DNA of 64,000 nucleotides from Croceitalea rosinachiae (GTDB lineage: Bacteria; Bacteroidota; Bacteroidia; Flavobacteriales; Flavobacteriaceae). This document shows, one piece after another, positions 43,045 to 50,850 of this stretch. Numbering within the stretch: the stretch's first letter is position 1; the number at the start of each line of letters is the position of its first letter. Position numbers and translations under genes: made by a program. The stretch covers positions 62,001 to 126,000 of the forward strand of contig NZ_JAVRHR010000002.1 of assembly GCF_031846445.1 (NCBI RefSeq). The letters are read 5' to 3'. The notes beneath the pieces are model-generated. The model did no database searches and was not told where the DNA came from. It saw nothing but the letters and a program-made list of their open reading frames with translations.

Positions 43045-43923
43045 ATGGCAGGTGGAAATTTACAATATCAATTTGCACGGTTAAATTTTGCAGAAAAATT
43101 AATTGCGGTAAACGTGCTTATTTTTTTATTGGTAAACCTATTACCAGTTCTATTTGGTATTTCAAGTGAACAGATAATAAGCTGGTTTGAGTTGCCGGAA
43201 GCTATAGTCCCTTTTATATCACAACCATGGTCTATTGTTACTTATTCCTTTTTTCATGCAGGTTTTGGGCATATTTTTTGGAACATGTTGTTACTCTACT
43301 TTTTTGGTCGAATCTTTTTTAACCTTTTTGACAGTCAGAAGTTCATAGCGGTCTATTTTCTAGGTGTTATTATTGGTGGGGCATTGTTTATTATGGCATA
43401 CAATGTTTTTCCGACGCTATCTGATACCAATGCTATACTTATTGGGGCGTCTGCAGGAGTTACGGCGGTCTTAATTTTTACATGTACTTATATTCCCAAT
43501 CAAGAAATACGGATTATTTTCTTTAATGTAAAGCTTTGGCAATTGGGCGCATTTGTAATTTTAAAAGATGTAGTTACCCTAGCTTCAGGGGAAAACGTTG
43601 GTGGAATGTTTGCTCATTTAGGAGGGGCACTATTGGGTTATGTTTACGCAAGGCAATTATTTAAGGGCAGAGATATTGGCGAAGGTTTTATTAATTTTTT
43701 AAATAATATAGGCGATTTGTTTAAACCTAGTCAAAAGAAAGCACCTTTAAAGACTGTTTATAAAAAGAACACTACAAAGCGTACAGGAAGTAAGGTCGAC
43801 TATGATAAAGAAACCCGACAAAGAAAAATAGATGCTATATTAGACAAAATCAGTAAATCTGGTTATGAAAGTTTATCACAAGCTGAAAAAGATTTTCTGT
43901 TTAAAGCAGGTAAAGAAGATTAA
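43045..43923 (+). CDS. Rhomboid intramembrane serine protease (second of two)
   Basis: A 292-residue membrane protease with the motifs YSFFHAGFGHIFWNMLLLYF, catalytic Ser in LIGASAGVTAVLIF and catalytic His in GGMFAHLGGALLGYVY. After the last membrane segment it carries a soluble basic tail of about 80 residues (KKAPLKTVYKKNTTKRTGSK, then a helical DKETRQRKIDAILDKISKSG) that the first rhomboid lacks. The two copies differ enough to suggest different substrates. It begins one base after the first rhomboid and is followed by a nuclease-like gene. Confidence 0.9.
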   Translation: MAGGNLQYQFARLNFAEKLIAVNVLIFLLVNLLPVLFGISSEQIISWFELPEAIVPFISQPWSIVTYSFFHAGFGHIFWNMLLLYFFGRIFFNLFDSQKFIAVYFLGVIIGGALFIMAYNVFPTLSDTNAILIGASAGVTAVLIFTCTYIPNQEIRIIFFNVKLWQLGAFVILKDVVTLASGENVGGMFAHLGGALLGYVYARQLFKGRDIGEGFINFLNNIGDLFKPSQKKAPLKTVYKKNTTKRTGSKVDYDKETRQRKIDAILDKISKSGYESLSQAEKDFLFKAGKED

Positions 43924-43926
43924 GGG

Positions 43927-44967
43927 TTGAAAAGAAAGCTATTCTTTTATAGGTTGTTATTGGGTTTAAATATTGTTTTCGCATCATTACTTTTGCTAAC
44001 ACTATTCTCCTACTTTTTTAATGTGTCGGGTTTTTTATCTGTATTAAGTCTTGCAGTTCCTTTGTTATATGTTATCAATGCTGTTTTCTTGTGTTTTTGG
44101 TTAGTTAAACGCAAAACAGTTTTATTAATTTCTGCAGGACTTTTATTGATATCGCATATTGTATTTGGTAGTTTCTACAAGATTAATTTTGAAGATAGTA
44201 ATCCCAAAAAAAAGAAAGAGCTTAAGGTGTTAAGCTATAATGTATGGGGTTTTAACAAAAATGAATGGATTAGAGAACCGAACATTGGTGATAAAATCAC
44301 TGAGTTTATCAGTAAGCAAAACCCCGATATTCTATGTTTACAAGAACATAGTAGAATACGCTATCAACAATTACGACAATACACATATAGAAGTGAAACA
44401 CCTAAAACAATACCAAAAAGCATACAAGCAATTTTTTCAAAATTTCCGATTATAGATGAAGGGTCTTTAAATCTACCAAACACTCCAAATAATGTAATTT
44501 TCGCTGATATTTTAATTGGTAATGACACTATACGGGTCTATAATATTCATTTACAATCCTTCAATATTGTACCTAATACTGAAATATTAACAGAAGAGAA
44601 AACAACAAAAAGGACATATAAAAAAATTAATGAAACGTTTGAAAAACAACTGGAACAAGCTAAAATTATTAGAGATCATATGAATAGTATAAATTATCGT
44701 AAAATCATTATGGGAGATTTTAATAATACTCAGTTTTCTAATGTATACCGTACCATAAATAATAATTTTCAGGATAGCTTTTTAGAAAAAGGATCAGCGT
44801 TAGGTAAAACCTATGAGCTATTTGGCTTTCCAATGCGAATCGATTATATTTTTGCTGATAACAATTTTGAATTTACCTCACATACGAATTTTGATATAAA
44901 ATTATCAGACCATTATCCAGTTATGGCCACCGTAAAATTAAAGTCAGATAAAGGCGCAGTCGACTAG
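43927..44967 (+). CDS. Endonuclease/exonuclease/phosphatase family protein, membrane-anchored
   Basis: A 346-residue protein with three N-terminal membrane segments (about 8-30, 36-58, 64-85) and an EEP catalytic domain from about residue 98: ELKVLSYNVWGFNKN, NPDILCLQEHS (metal Glu), VYNIHLQS, IIMGDFNNTQFS, MRIDYIFADNN and KLSDHYPVMATV (catalytic His). It could hydrolyse nucleic acid or phosphoesters; the substrate is not clear. The start is TTG at 43927, three bases after the rhomboid stop, because no ATG precedes the membrane segments. Its end overlaps the convergent DUF6122 gene by 24 bases. Confidence 0.87.
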   Translation: MKRKLFFYRLLLGLNIVFASLLLLTLFSYFFNVSGFLSVLSLAVPLLYVINAVFLCFWLVKRKTVLLISAGLLLISHIVFGSFYKINFEDSNPKKKKELKVLSYNVWGFNKNEWIREPNIGDKITEFISKQNPDILCLQEHSRIRYQQLRQYTYRSETPKTIPKSIQAIFSKFPIIDEGSLNLPNTPNNVIFADILIGNDTIRVYNIHLQSFNIVPNTEILTEEKTTKRTYKKINETFEKQLEQAKIIRDHMNSINYRKIIMGDFNNTQFSNVYRTINNNFQDSFLEKGSALGKTYELFGFPMRIDYIFADNNFEFTSHTNFDIKLSDHYPVMATVKLKSDKGAVD

Positions 44968-45252
44968 GTCTGCCAAAATATGAATGAGTAAACCCAAACC
45001 TAGTATTCTTGTTTTTTTTAAATATGTTAATATTAGATATATGGCTATTGCCCAATAACTGTGCAGGGGATGAAAATTAACACTACATCGATTCGAGTCA
45101 AAAATTGGATTTGCCAATAAATGATCCAAGTCTATTAGCATACTTGCTAAGAGTATTAAAATTATTTTAAGTTGGTCTTTTTTGAAAAAGAAAAGGCCTA
45201 TGGCTATAGGCACTATAAAGTGAATTCCATAGTGTAAAATATGCCTAAGCAT
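44944..45252 (-). CDS. DUF6122 small membrane protein
   Basis: A 102-residue protein with three membrane segments. A conserved polar patch, SMLIDLDHLLANPIFDSNRC, followed by FHPLHSYWAIAI, marks the DUF6122 family; the Asp and His residues near the membrane recall DUF457-type membrane metal sites, and an enzymatic role is possible but unproven. It is the last gene of the parA-to-DUF6122 run and overlaps the wbqC-like gene by eight bases. Its 3' end overlaps the convergent nuclease-like gene by 24 bases. Confidence 0.82.
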   Translation of the reverse strand: MLRHILHYGIHFIVPIAIGLFFFKKDQLKIILILLASMLIDLDHLLANPIFDSNRCSVNFHPLHSYWAIAIYLILTYLKKTRILGLGLLIHILADLVDCAFI

Positions 45253-45877
45253 TTAAAAAAGGTAGATTTTGATTTTTCAAATAGCTTAATGCATTTGTAC
45301 CCTCATTGAATAATAAGTCAAGACTGCAGGTATTTGGTGTAAAACCATTTCGATGTTCAAAAACTTGAAAATAAGGAGTGTTTTTGAATGCAAGTTCTTT
45401 TTTAGCATTTACCAAAAACCGACCATCAATACCTTGGTTGAAACCAGATTGATAGCTATTAGTCTTTTCTTTTGATGGCATAATACCCAACGCTTCAGAG
45501 ATAAATTCGATGCTCTCAAGATTAAAATCCATTAGAAATTCATACCTCTTAGCGAATAAAGGCTCCAATTCATCTTCATAAAATTCAAAAAAAGCAGATG
45601 TTCTATATGCTGTTTCCAGAGTTCTCCAATGTTGTTGTTGCCAACGATAACTATTATCAATCTTAACGTCTTTATACTTTTGACGTCCTGAACTACCACC
45701 GACATGTTTAATCGGTATGGTTAACAGATGTTTACCTTGATCAGTACAAATGTGACAACGGTTCCGATAAGTCTGCTTTTGGTAGTTATCTTGGGTTTCC
45801 CAAACAATTTGGTGTTTTTCCATAGTGACAACAGTTGCTATATTGGGGAAATATGCTGGATGGAGTAATACCTTCAA
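45245..45877 (-). CDS. WbqC-family protein
   Basis: A 210-residue protein of the WbqC-like family (LHPAYFPNIATVVTMEKHQI at the start, then YQKQTYRNRCHICTDQGKHL and LTIPIKHVGG). Relatives are found in O-antigen and other polysaccharide gene clusters, but their reaction is not established. It has no signal peptide. The start is TTG at 45877, since the family N-terminus begins at that codon and no ATG precedes it. It lies between lepB and the DUF6122 gene in one transcript. Confidence 0.85.
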   Translation of the reverse strand: MKVLLHPAYFPNIATVVTMEKHQIVWETQDNYQKQTYRNRCHICTDQGKHLLTIPIKHVGGSSGRQKYKDVKIDNSYRWQQQHWRTLETAYRTSAFFEFYEDELEPLFAKRYEFLMDFNLESIEFISEALGIMPSKEKTNSYQSGFNQGIDGRFLVNAKKELAFKNTPYFQVFEHRNGFTPNTCSLDLLFNEGTNALSYLKNQNLPFLNA

Positions 45878-45894
45878 ACTATATGATTAAGTAG

Positions 45895-47604
45895 TTAGGT
45901 TGTCGATTTTGACTTTCTTTTTTTTCTAAAAAAGTCAAATACAAAATAGCCTGCCAATAAGATTAAAAAATATTTGAAATAAGAAACAGGTTCGCCACTG
46001 CCACCAACAGTAGTGAAAATACGATCCCAACGCAATTTTTCATTGAATTTGATGCCATCTTGAAAATTGTCAAAACTTAACCAAATAAAGACAGGCTTAC
46101 CAACAATATGGTCTTCAGCTACATAGCCCCAAGCTCGACTATCTTCAGAATGATCACGATTATCACCCATCATCCAATAATAATCTTGCTTAAATGTATA
46201 TGAATTGACTTCTTTACCATTGATGAGTACTCGGTTAGCCTCTACCTTGACATCGTTATGTTCGTAATCTCGTATAATCTTTTTGTAAAGCGGAATTGTT
46301 TTTTTGTTGATTTCAACAGTGTTTCCAGCTTTTGGAATATAAATGGGACCAAAATTGTCAACATTCCATCGATAATATGGGCTTTGAGGAAAAACATTGT
46401 AACCAGGTTCACCGGCTGGATTTACTTCCATGACAACAGAATCTATTGCCGAATTAGCTCTGAGTTGTTCGACCATTTCATCTGTCATGTTAGCAACTTT
46501 TGAACGTGGAGACTCTTCCTTTAAAGAAAGGCGCAATTGTCGTATCAACTCAATAGGAAGGCCTTTCGGTTCTGTATAAATGGCAGGCTTTCCATTTTCA
46601 TCAGTCCCAACGGCAATTCCATTAGCGCGTAGCACATTATATTGGTTTTGTGATAATGTAGCGGGAATATATTTTCTGGTATAGTCTGTTGCTTCTATTT
46701 CATTTAATAACCTACTCGAAACTCCTTTAGAAGAATAAACGATATAATTATTCATGACCTTAGCTCGATCGGAAAGTCGCAATTTTTTACCATTGATATG
46801 CACATAACCATCAATAACAGCTAACGAATCACCAGGTGTGCCTACGCAACGCTTAACATAATTTGATTTCTTGTCAATTGGTTTTTCAACACCTTCAGAT
46901 TTCACAAAAAACTGTTGCACAGTATCAGCAGGCCAACTAAATACAACAATATCATTTTTTTTTGGTGTCTGAAAACCTGGAAGCCTGAAATATGGAATTT
47001 GAGGTTCATTGAGATAAGACCTCTTTTTTATAATTGGAATAGTATCATGAACCATTGGAGCTGCTACTGCGGTCATCGGTGTTCTAGCTCCAAAATGAAA
47101 TTTACTTACAAATAAAAAGTCGCCAATTCTCAAAGTACGCTCCAATGAACCAGTGGGTATGACATAAGGTTGAATAAAATAGGTGTGGACAAAGGTTGCA
47201 GCAACAATGGCGAAAACAATAGAGCTTACCCATTCGCCCAAACCTGTTCGTGGTTTTAAGTCACGATTTTCAATGTAATTAACATCTTCGACATAGTTGA
47301 TATAGGCGATGTAAAAACCAAGTGTCAAAATAACTAGCCAAGTATCCACTAATTTGTTCTTACCAAAGCTTCTAATAGTTTCGACCCAAACCACAGGAAA
47401 CATCAATAAATTAATTATTGGTATGAATAGCAACAGAACCCACCATTTAGGTCTGTTGATAATTTGCATTAATACAATACCGTTATAAACTGGTATGGCA
47501 GCTTCCCATGCTTTTCGACCGGCTTTTACATATAACTTCCAAGTACCAAGAAAATGAATGACCTGAATAATCAGAATAAAAATAATCCACTGTGTACCGT
47601 TCAT
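45895..47604 (-). CDS. lepB: Signal peptidase I with N-terminal DUF5684-like membrane domain
   Basis: A 569-residue enzyme that removes signal peptides at the inner membrane. Residues 1-110 form a three-segment membrane domain with AGRKAWEAAIPVYNGIVLMQ and RPKWWVLLLFIPIINLLMFP, as in DUF5684 proteins. A further membrane segment leads to the catalytic region: Ser153 in IPTGSLERTLRIGDFLFV and Lys251 in NYVKRCVGTPGDS, then GDNRDHSEDSRAWG. About 215 residues separate the Lys box from the last box, much longer than in E. coli LepB. A final membrane segment and basic tail end the protein. It follows dapB by 49 bases. Confidence 0.93.
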   Translation of the reverse strand: MNGTQWIIFILIIQVIHFLGTWKLYVKAGRKAWEAAIPVYNGIVLMQIINRPKWWVLLLFIPIINLLMFPVVWVETIRSFGKNKLVDTWLVILTLGFYIAYINYVEDVNYIENRDLKPRTGLGEWVSSIVFAIVAATFVHTYFIQPYVIPTGSLERTLRIGDFLFVSKFHFGARTPMTAVAAPMVHDTIPIIKKRSYLNEPQIPYFRLPGFQTPKKNDIVVFSWPADTVQQFFVKSEGVEKPIDKKSNYVKRCVGTPGDSLAVIDGYVHINGKKLRLSDRAKVMNNYIVYSSKGVSSRLLNEIEATDYTRKYIPATLSQNQYNVLRANGIAVGTDENGKPAIYTEPKGLPIELIRQLRLSLKEESPRSKVANMTDEMVEQLRANSAIDSVVMEVNPAGEPGYNVFPQSPYYRWNVDNFGPIYIPKAGNTVEINKKTIPLYKKIIRDYEHNDVKVEANRVLINGKEVNSYTFKQDYYWMMGDNRDHSEDSRAWGYVAEDHIVGKPVFIWLSFDNFQDGIKFNEKLRWDRIFTTVGGSGEPVSYFKYFLILLAGYFVFDFFRKKRKSKSTT

Positions 47605-47653
47605 AAATTAGTTTGTTTCTTAGACTGAGCTAAGTGTTTTTTGTTACGATTTA

Positions 47654-48352
47654 CTATAGATTTAACACATCTTTCATAGAAAAAATACCCGTTTTGCCTT
47701 GAATCCATTCGGCGGCAACTAAAGCGCCCAACGCAAAACCTTCGCGATTATGAGCGGTATGCTTAATTTCAATGGCATCAACTAAACTTTCATAAGTAAT
47801 GGTATGCGTCCCAGGAACCTTGCCAATTCTTTTTGATGTTATCGGAATTTCATTTTCTTCTACTTCATCCATTTTCCAACCCGAATATACAGCGTTTTCG
47901 ATAATTCCTTCGGCTAAGGTGATTGCGGTACCACTTGGAGCATCTAATTTTTGAGTATGGTGCGTTTCTTCAAGTGACACTTTGTATTGCTCAAGATTGG
48001 CAATCATTTTTGCCAAACTTTTATTTAACTCAAAAAAGATATTTACTCCAAGACTAAAGTTAGAGGCATAGATAAAGGCACTTTTATTACGATTACAGAT
48101 AGACTTTGCCTCATTCATTTTTGATAACCAACCTGTAGTTCCCGAGATTACGGGCACATTATGTTCAAAACAATTGGTAATATTTTCGAAGGCAGCATCA
48201 GGAGTGCTAAAATCGATGGCGACATCAATATTTGAATAATCGATATTAGCATTATCAACATCAATTTTAGCTACAATTTGGTGCCCTCGAGTAATGCCAA
48301 TCTTTTCAAGCATTTGCCCCATCTTTCCATATCCGAATAAAGCTATATTCAT
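47654..48352 (-). CDS. dapB: 4-hydroxy-tetrahydrodipicolinate reductase
   Basis: A 232-residue NAD(P)H enzyme of lysine and diaminopimelate synthesis. The nucleotide-binding loop is ALFGYGKMGQMLEK (residues 4-17), followed by DVAIDFSTPDAAF, the loop SGTTGW, and the substrate-binding EETHHTQKLDAPSGTAITLA with the catalytic His pair. It is about 40 residues shorter than the E. coli enzyme, as is common in Bacteroidota. It sits four bases after the DUF5683 gene and before lepB. Confidence 0.96.
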   Translation of the reverse strand: MNIALFGYGKMGQMLEKIGITRGHQIVAKIDVDNANIDYSNIDVAIDFSTPDAAFENITNCFEHNVPVISGTTGWLSKMNEAKSICNRNKSAFIYASNFSLGVNIFFELNKSLAKMIANLEQYKVSLEETHHTQKLDAPSGTAITLAEGIIENAVYSGWKMDEVEENEIPITSKRIGKVPGTHTITYESLVDAIEIKHTAHNREGFALGALVAAEWIQGKTGIFSMKDVLNL

Positions 48353-48356
48353 TTTA

Positions 48357-49025
48357 TCAGAATTTCACCACTAATGCCAATCCATAGTTAGGATCCGCAT
48401 TTATGGGATTAAGGTTTATGTAGGGCTTAATATCCATGGCTAGTCTATCGTCAACATTATACTGTTTTAAATGTGCATCAACATTGGCGTCTATTACATT
48501 TAAAGCGTATAAAGCAATGGTAATCAATAAGGCTAAATCACGATTTCGCTGAGCAGCTTCCTGAGCATCTTGTAAAGCTTCATCAGAGACATCGGCTGTA
48601 GTTTTATTTAGATCTGGTTCTCCCAAATCAAAAAATTCATCGTCTGTAAATCCAGCACGTCTTCGTTTAAATGCATCACGAAAACGTCTGTACTCGGTAT
48701 TGTTTGCTGAATAACTCGCCACGCCAAGCCCAATAGCACCCCAGACTATAGGGGCCTTCCAATAGCGTTTATTATAAATCTGTCCTAATCCAGGAAGAAT
48801 AGTAGAATAAAAGGCAGCTTTGCTTGGCGCTAAAGGATTTATAACGAGTTGTTCATAAGTGACCTCTTCAAAAACAACACCCTCCTCAGCAAGGCCTGTT
48901 TTAAGTGAATCAGCCTTTTGTTCAGGAAGGGCTTCTTTTTTTTTATCTTCTTGTTCTTCTTGTTGTGAAAAAATAAAGGAATTAAAGATTAAAAAAAGAA
49001 CAAAAAAGCAACTTAGTTTACTCAC
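48357..49025 (-). CDS. DUF5683 exported protein
   Basis: A 222-residue protein with a signal peptide (MSKLSCFFVLFLIFNSFIFS), an acidic stretch (QQEEQEDKKKEALPEQKADS), then the DUF5683 core SKAAFYSTILPGLGQIYNKR and YWKAPIVWGAIGLGVASYSA, followed by RRFRDAFKRRRAGFTDDEFF and a C-terminal beta part. The glycine-rich GLGQIYN segment is a usual mark of small outer- or inner-membrane proteins in this family; function unknown. The start is GTG at 49025, overlapping the parB stop by eight bases. Confidence 0.83.
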   Translation of the reverse strand: MSKLSCFFVLFLIFNSFIFSQQEEQEDKKKEALPEQKADSLKTGLAEEGVVFEEVTYEQLVINPLAPSKAAFYSTILPGLGQIYNKRYWKAPIVWGAIGLGVASYSANNTEYRRFRDAFKRRRAGFTDDEFFDLGEPDLNKTTADVSDEALQDAQEAAQRNRDLALLITIALYALNVIDANVDAHLKQYNVDDRLAMDIKPYINLNPINADPNYGLALVVKF

Positions 49026-49929
49026 CTGATAATATTTTTTTCAGTCGTTGAAATTCTTCTTTTGAATGAAATGGAATTACAATTTTTCCTTTTCCGGAAG
49101 CAGATGATGAAACATCAACTTTAACGGCAAGATGATTTTTGATGGAATCGATATGTTTTGATATATATCCAGGAAGTTCTTTAGAACTGTTTTTAGCTAA
49201 CGACGTAGATTTTCCTTTTTTATCATCGCGAAGCTCTTTGACCAATTGTTCGGTTTCTCGAACTGATAATTTTTCAGTCAAAATACGTTCATAAATACCC
49301 AATTGGTTCTTCTTCTTTTCAATATTTACCAATGCTCGACCATGCCCCATGCTTAAAAATCCATCTCGCATTCCGGTTTGAATAATAGGGTCTAATTTTA
49401 AAAGTCGCAAATAGTTGGTGATAGTAGACCTTTTTTTGCCTACCCGATCACTCATTTTTTCTTGGGTCAATTGAATTTCATCAATCAATCGTTGGTATGA
49501 AAGTGCAATTTCAATTGGATCAAGGTCTTGTCTTTGTATATTTTCTACCAAAGCCATCTCTAATGACTCTTGGTCATTCGCAATTCTGATATAGGCAGGA
49601 ATGGTTTCTAAACCTACAAGTTTTGAGGCACGATAACGCCGCTCACCTGATACCAATTGAAATTTGTTAAAATCAAGTTTTCGAACTGTAATCGGTTGAA
49701 TTATTCCCAACTCACGAATTGAACTGGCCAGCTCTTGCAAAGCCTCATCATTGAAATTGGAACGGGGTTGAAACGGATTTACTTCAATAGAATCAATTTC
49801 AAGCTCCACAACATTGCCAATAACTTTATCAGCATTCTTGTCTGATACCGATTGAATATCGTTTTCAGGGTCTTTTAATAATGCAGATAGACCTCTGCCC
49901 AGAGCTTGTTTTTTTGTTGCTTTCGCCAT
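49018..49929 (-). CDS. parB: Chromosome-partitioning protein ParB
   Basis: A 303-residue CTP-dependent DNA clamp. The N-terminal domain has IEVNPFQPRSNFNDEALQEL, GIIQPITVRK and SGERRYRASKLVGL (the CTP-binding region), then ENIQRQDLDPIEIALSYQRL and a helix-turn-helix with SDRVGKKRSTITNYLRLLKL that reads parS. A linker and C-terminal dimer region (KGKIVIPFHSKEEFQRLKKI) complete it. It follows parA directly (stop and start one base apart). No parS site was spotted in the window. Confidence 0.96.
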   Translation of the reverse strand: MAKATKKQALGRGLSALLKDPENDIQSVSDKNADKVIGNVVELEIDSIEVNPFQPRSNFNDEALQELASSIRELGIIQPITVRKLDFNKFQLVSGERRYRASKLVGLETIPAYIRIANDQESLEMALVENIQRQDLDPIEIALSYQRLIDEIQLTQEKMSDRVGKKRSTITNYLRLLKLDPIIQTGMRDGFLSMGHGRALVNIEKKKNQLGIYERILTEKLSVRETEQLVKELRDDKKGKSTSLAKNSSKELPGYISKHIDSIKNHLAVKVDVSSSASGKGKIVIPFHSKEEFQRLKKILSGE

Positions 49930-50703
49930 TTAAACGGTCTCCTTGTTTTTATTCAAAATTTCATTTGCCAAGTTTAAATAGTTCGAGGCTCCTTTACTGC
50001 TAGCATCATATTTTATAATGCTTTCTCCATAACTTGGTGCTTCACTCAACTTAACATTACGTTGTATAATGGTATCGAATACCATGTCGGCAAAATGTTT
50101 TTTCACTTCTTCGACTACTTGGTTTGATAGGCGCAAACGTGAATCGAACATGGTCAACAACATGCCTTCAATATCCAAATCAGGATTGTGAATTTTTTGA
50201 ACACTTTTAACTGTATTTAAAAGTTTCCCAAGTCCTTCAAGAGCAAAATACTCACATTGAATAGGAATCACAACAGAATCAGCCGCTGTTAACGCATTCA
50301 AAGTCAGCAAGCCCAATGATGGGGCACAATCGATCAAAATATAATCATAACTTTCCTTTAGGCTGCCAATCGCCTGCTTCATCATGTATTCTCTATTGTC
50401 CTTATCCACTAGTTCAATTTCAATGGCCACAAGGTCAATATGTGAAGGAATCAAGTCTACGTTTGGAGAATCTGTGGTAAGAATTGTATCTAGAGCATTT
50501 GAAGTATGCTCTAACAATTGGTACGTACCTTTTTCAACACTGTCTACATCAACACCAAGTCCAGAGGTGGCATTTGCCTGGGGGTCAGCATCAATAAGAA
50601 GCACTTTTTTCTCTAAAACACCCAAAGAGGCCGCTAGGTTTACTGTTGTTGTGGTCTTACCAACCCCTCCCTTCTGATTAGCAATAGCAATAATTTTGCC
50701 CAT
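49930..50703 (-). CDS. parA: Chromosome-partitioning ATPase ParA/Soj
   Basis: A 257-residue ATPase. The deviant Walker A is IANQKGGVGKTTTTVNLAAS (residues 7-26), Walker A' is LIDADPQANATSGLG, and Walker B is YDYILIDCAPSLGLLTLNAL. The short N-terminus without an HTH marks the chromosomal Soj type. It works with ParB to segregate the origin region. It heads the operon that continues with parB, DUF5683, dapB, lepB, wbqC and DUF6122. The 147 bases upstream hold no clear promoter match. Confidence 0.97.
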   Translation of the reverse strand: MGKIIAIANQKGGVGKTTTTVNLAASLGVLEKKVLLIDADPQANATSGLGVDVDSVEKGTYQLLEHTSNALDTILTTDSPNVDLIPSHIDLVAIEIELVDKDNREYMMKQAIGSLKESYDYILIDCAPSLGLLTLNALTAADSVVIPIQCEYFALEGLGKLLNTVKSVQKIHNPDLDIEGMLLTMFDSRLRLSNQVVEEVKKHFADMVFDTIIQRNVKLSEAPSYGESIIKYDASSKGASNYLNLANEILNKNKETV

Positions 50704-50850
50704 TTATCAAGTAAGTTAAAAGGTAAAAATACGATTATTTACAACGCTGTAAAATGTATTTTGTTAACACAAAGTGAATAAGTATTGCTATCTGCGTTAA
50801 GGAAAGTTAAAGTTTAAATGAAGTTATTTATTTAACTGTAATTCTCTCAG

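Noticed and set aside
50704..50850. parS site near parAB
   Set aside because: No 16-base palindrome of the parS type was found upstream of parA or elsewhere by eye.
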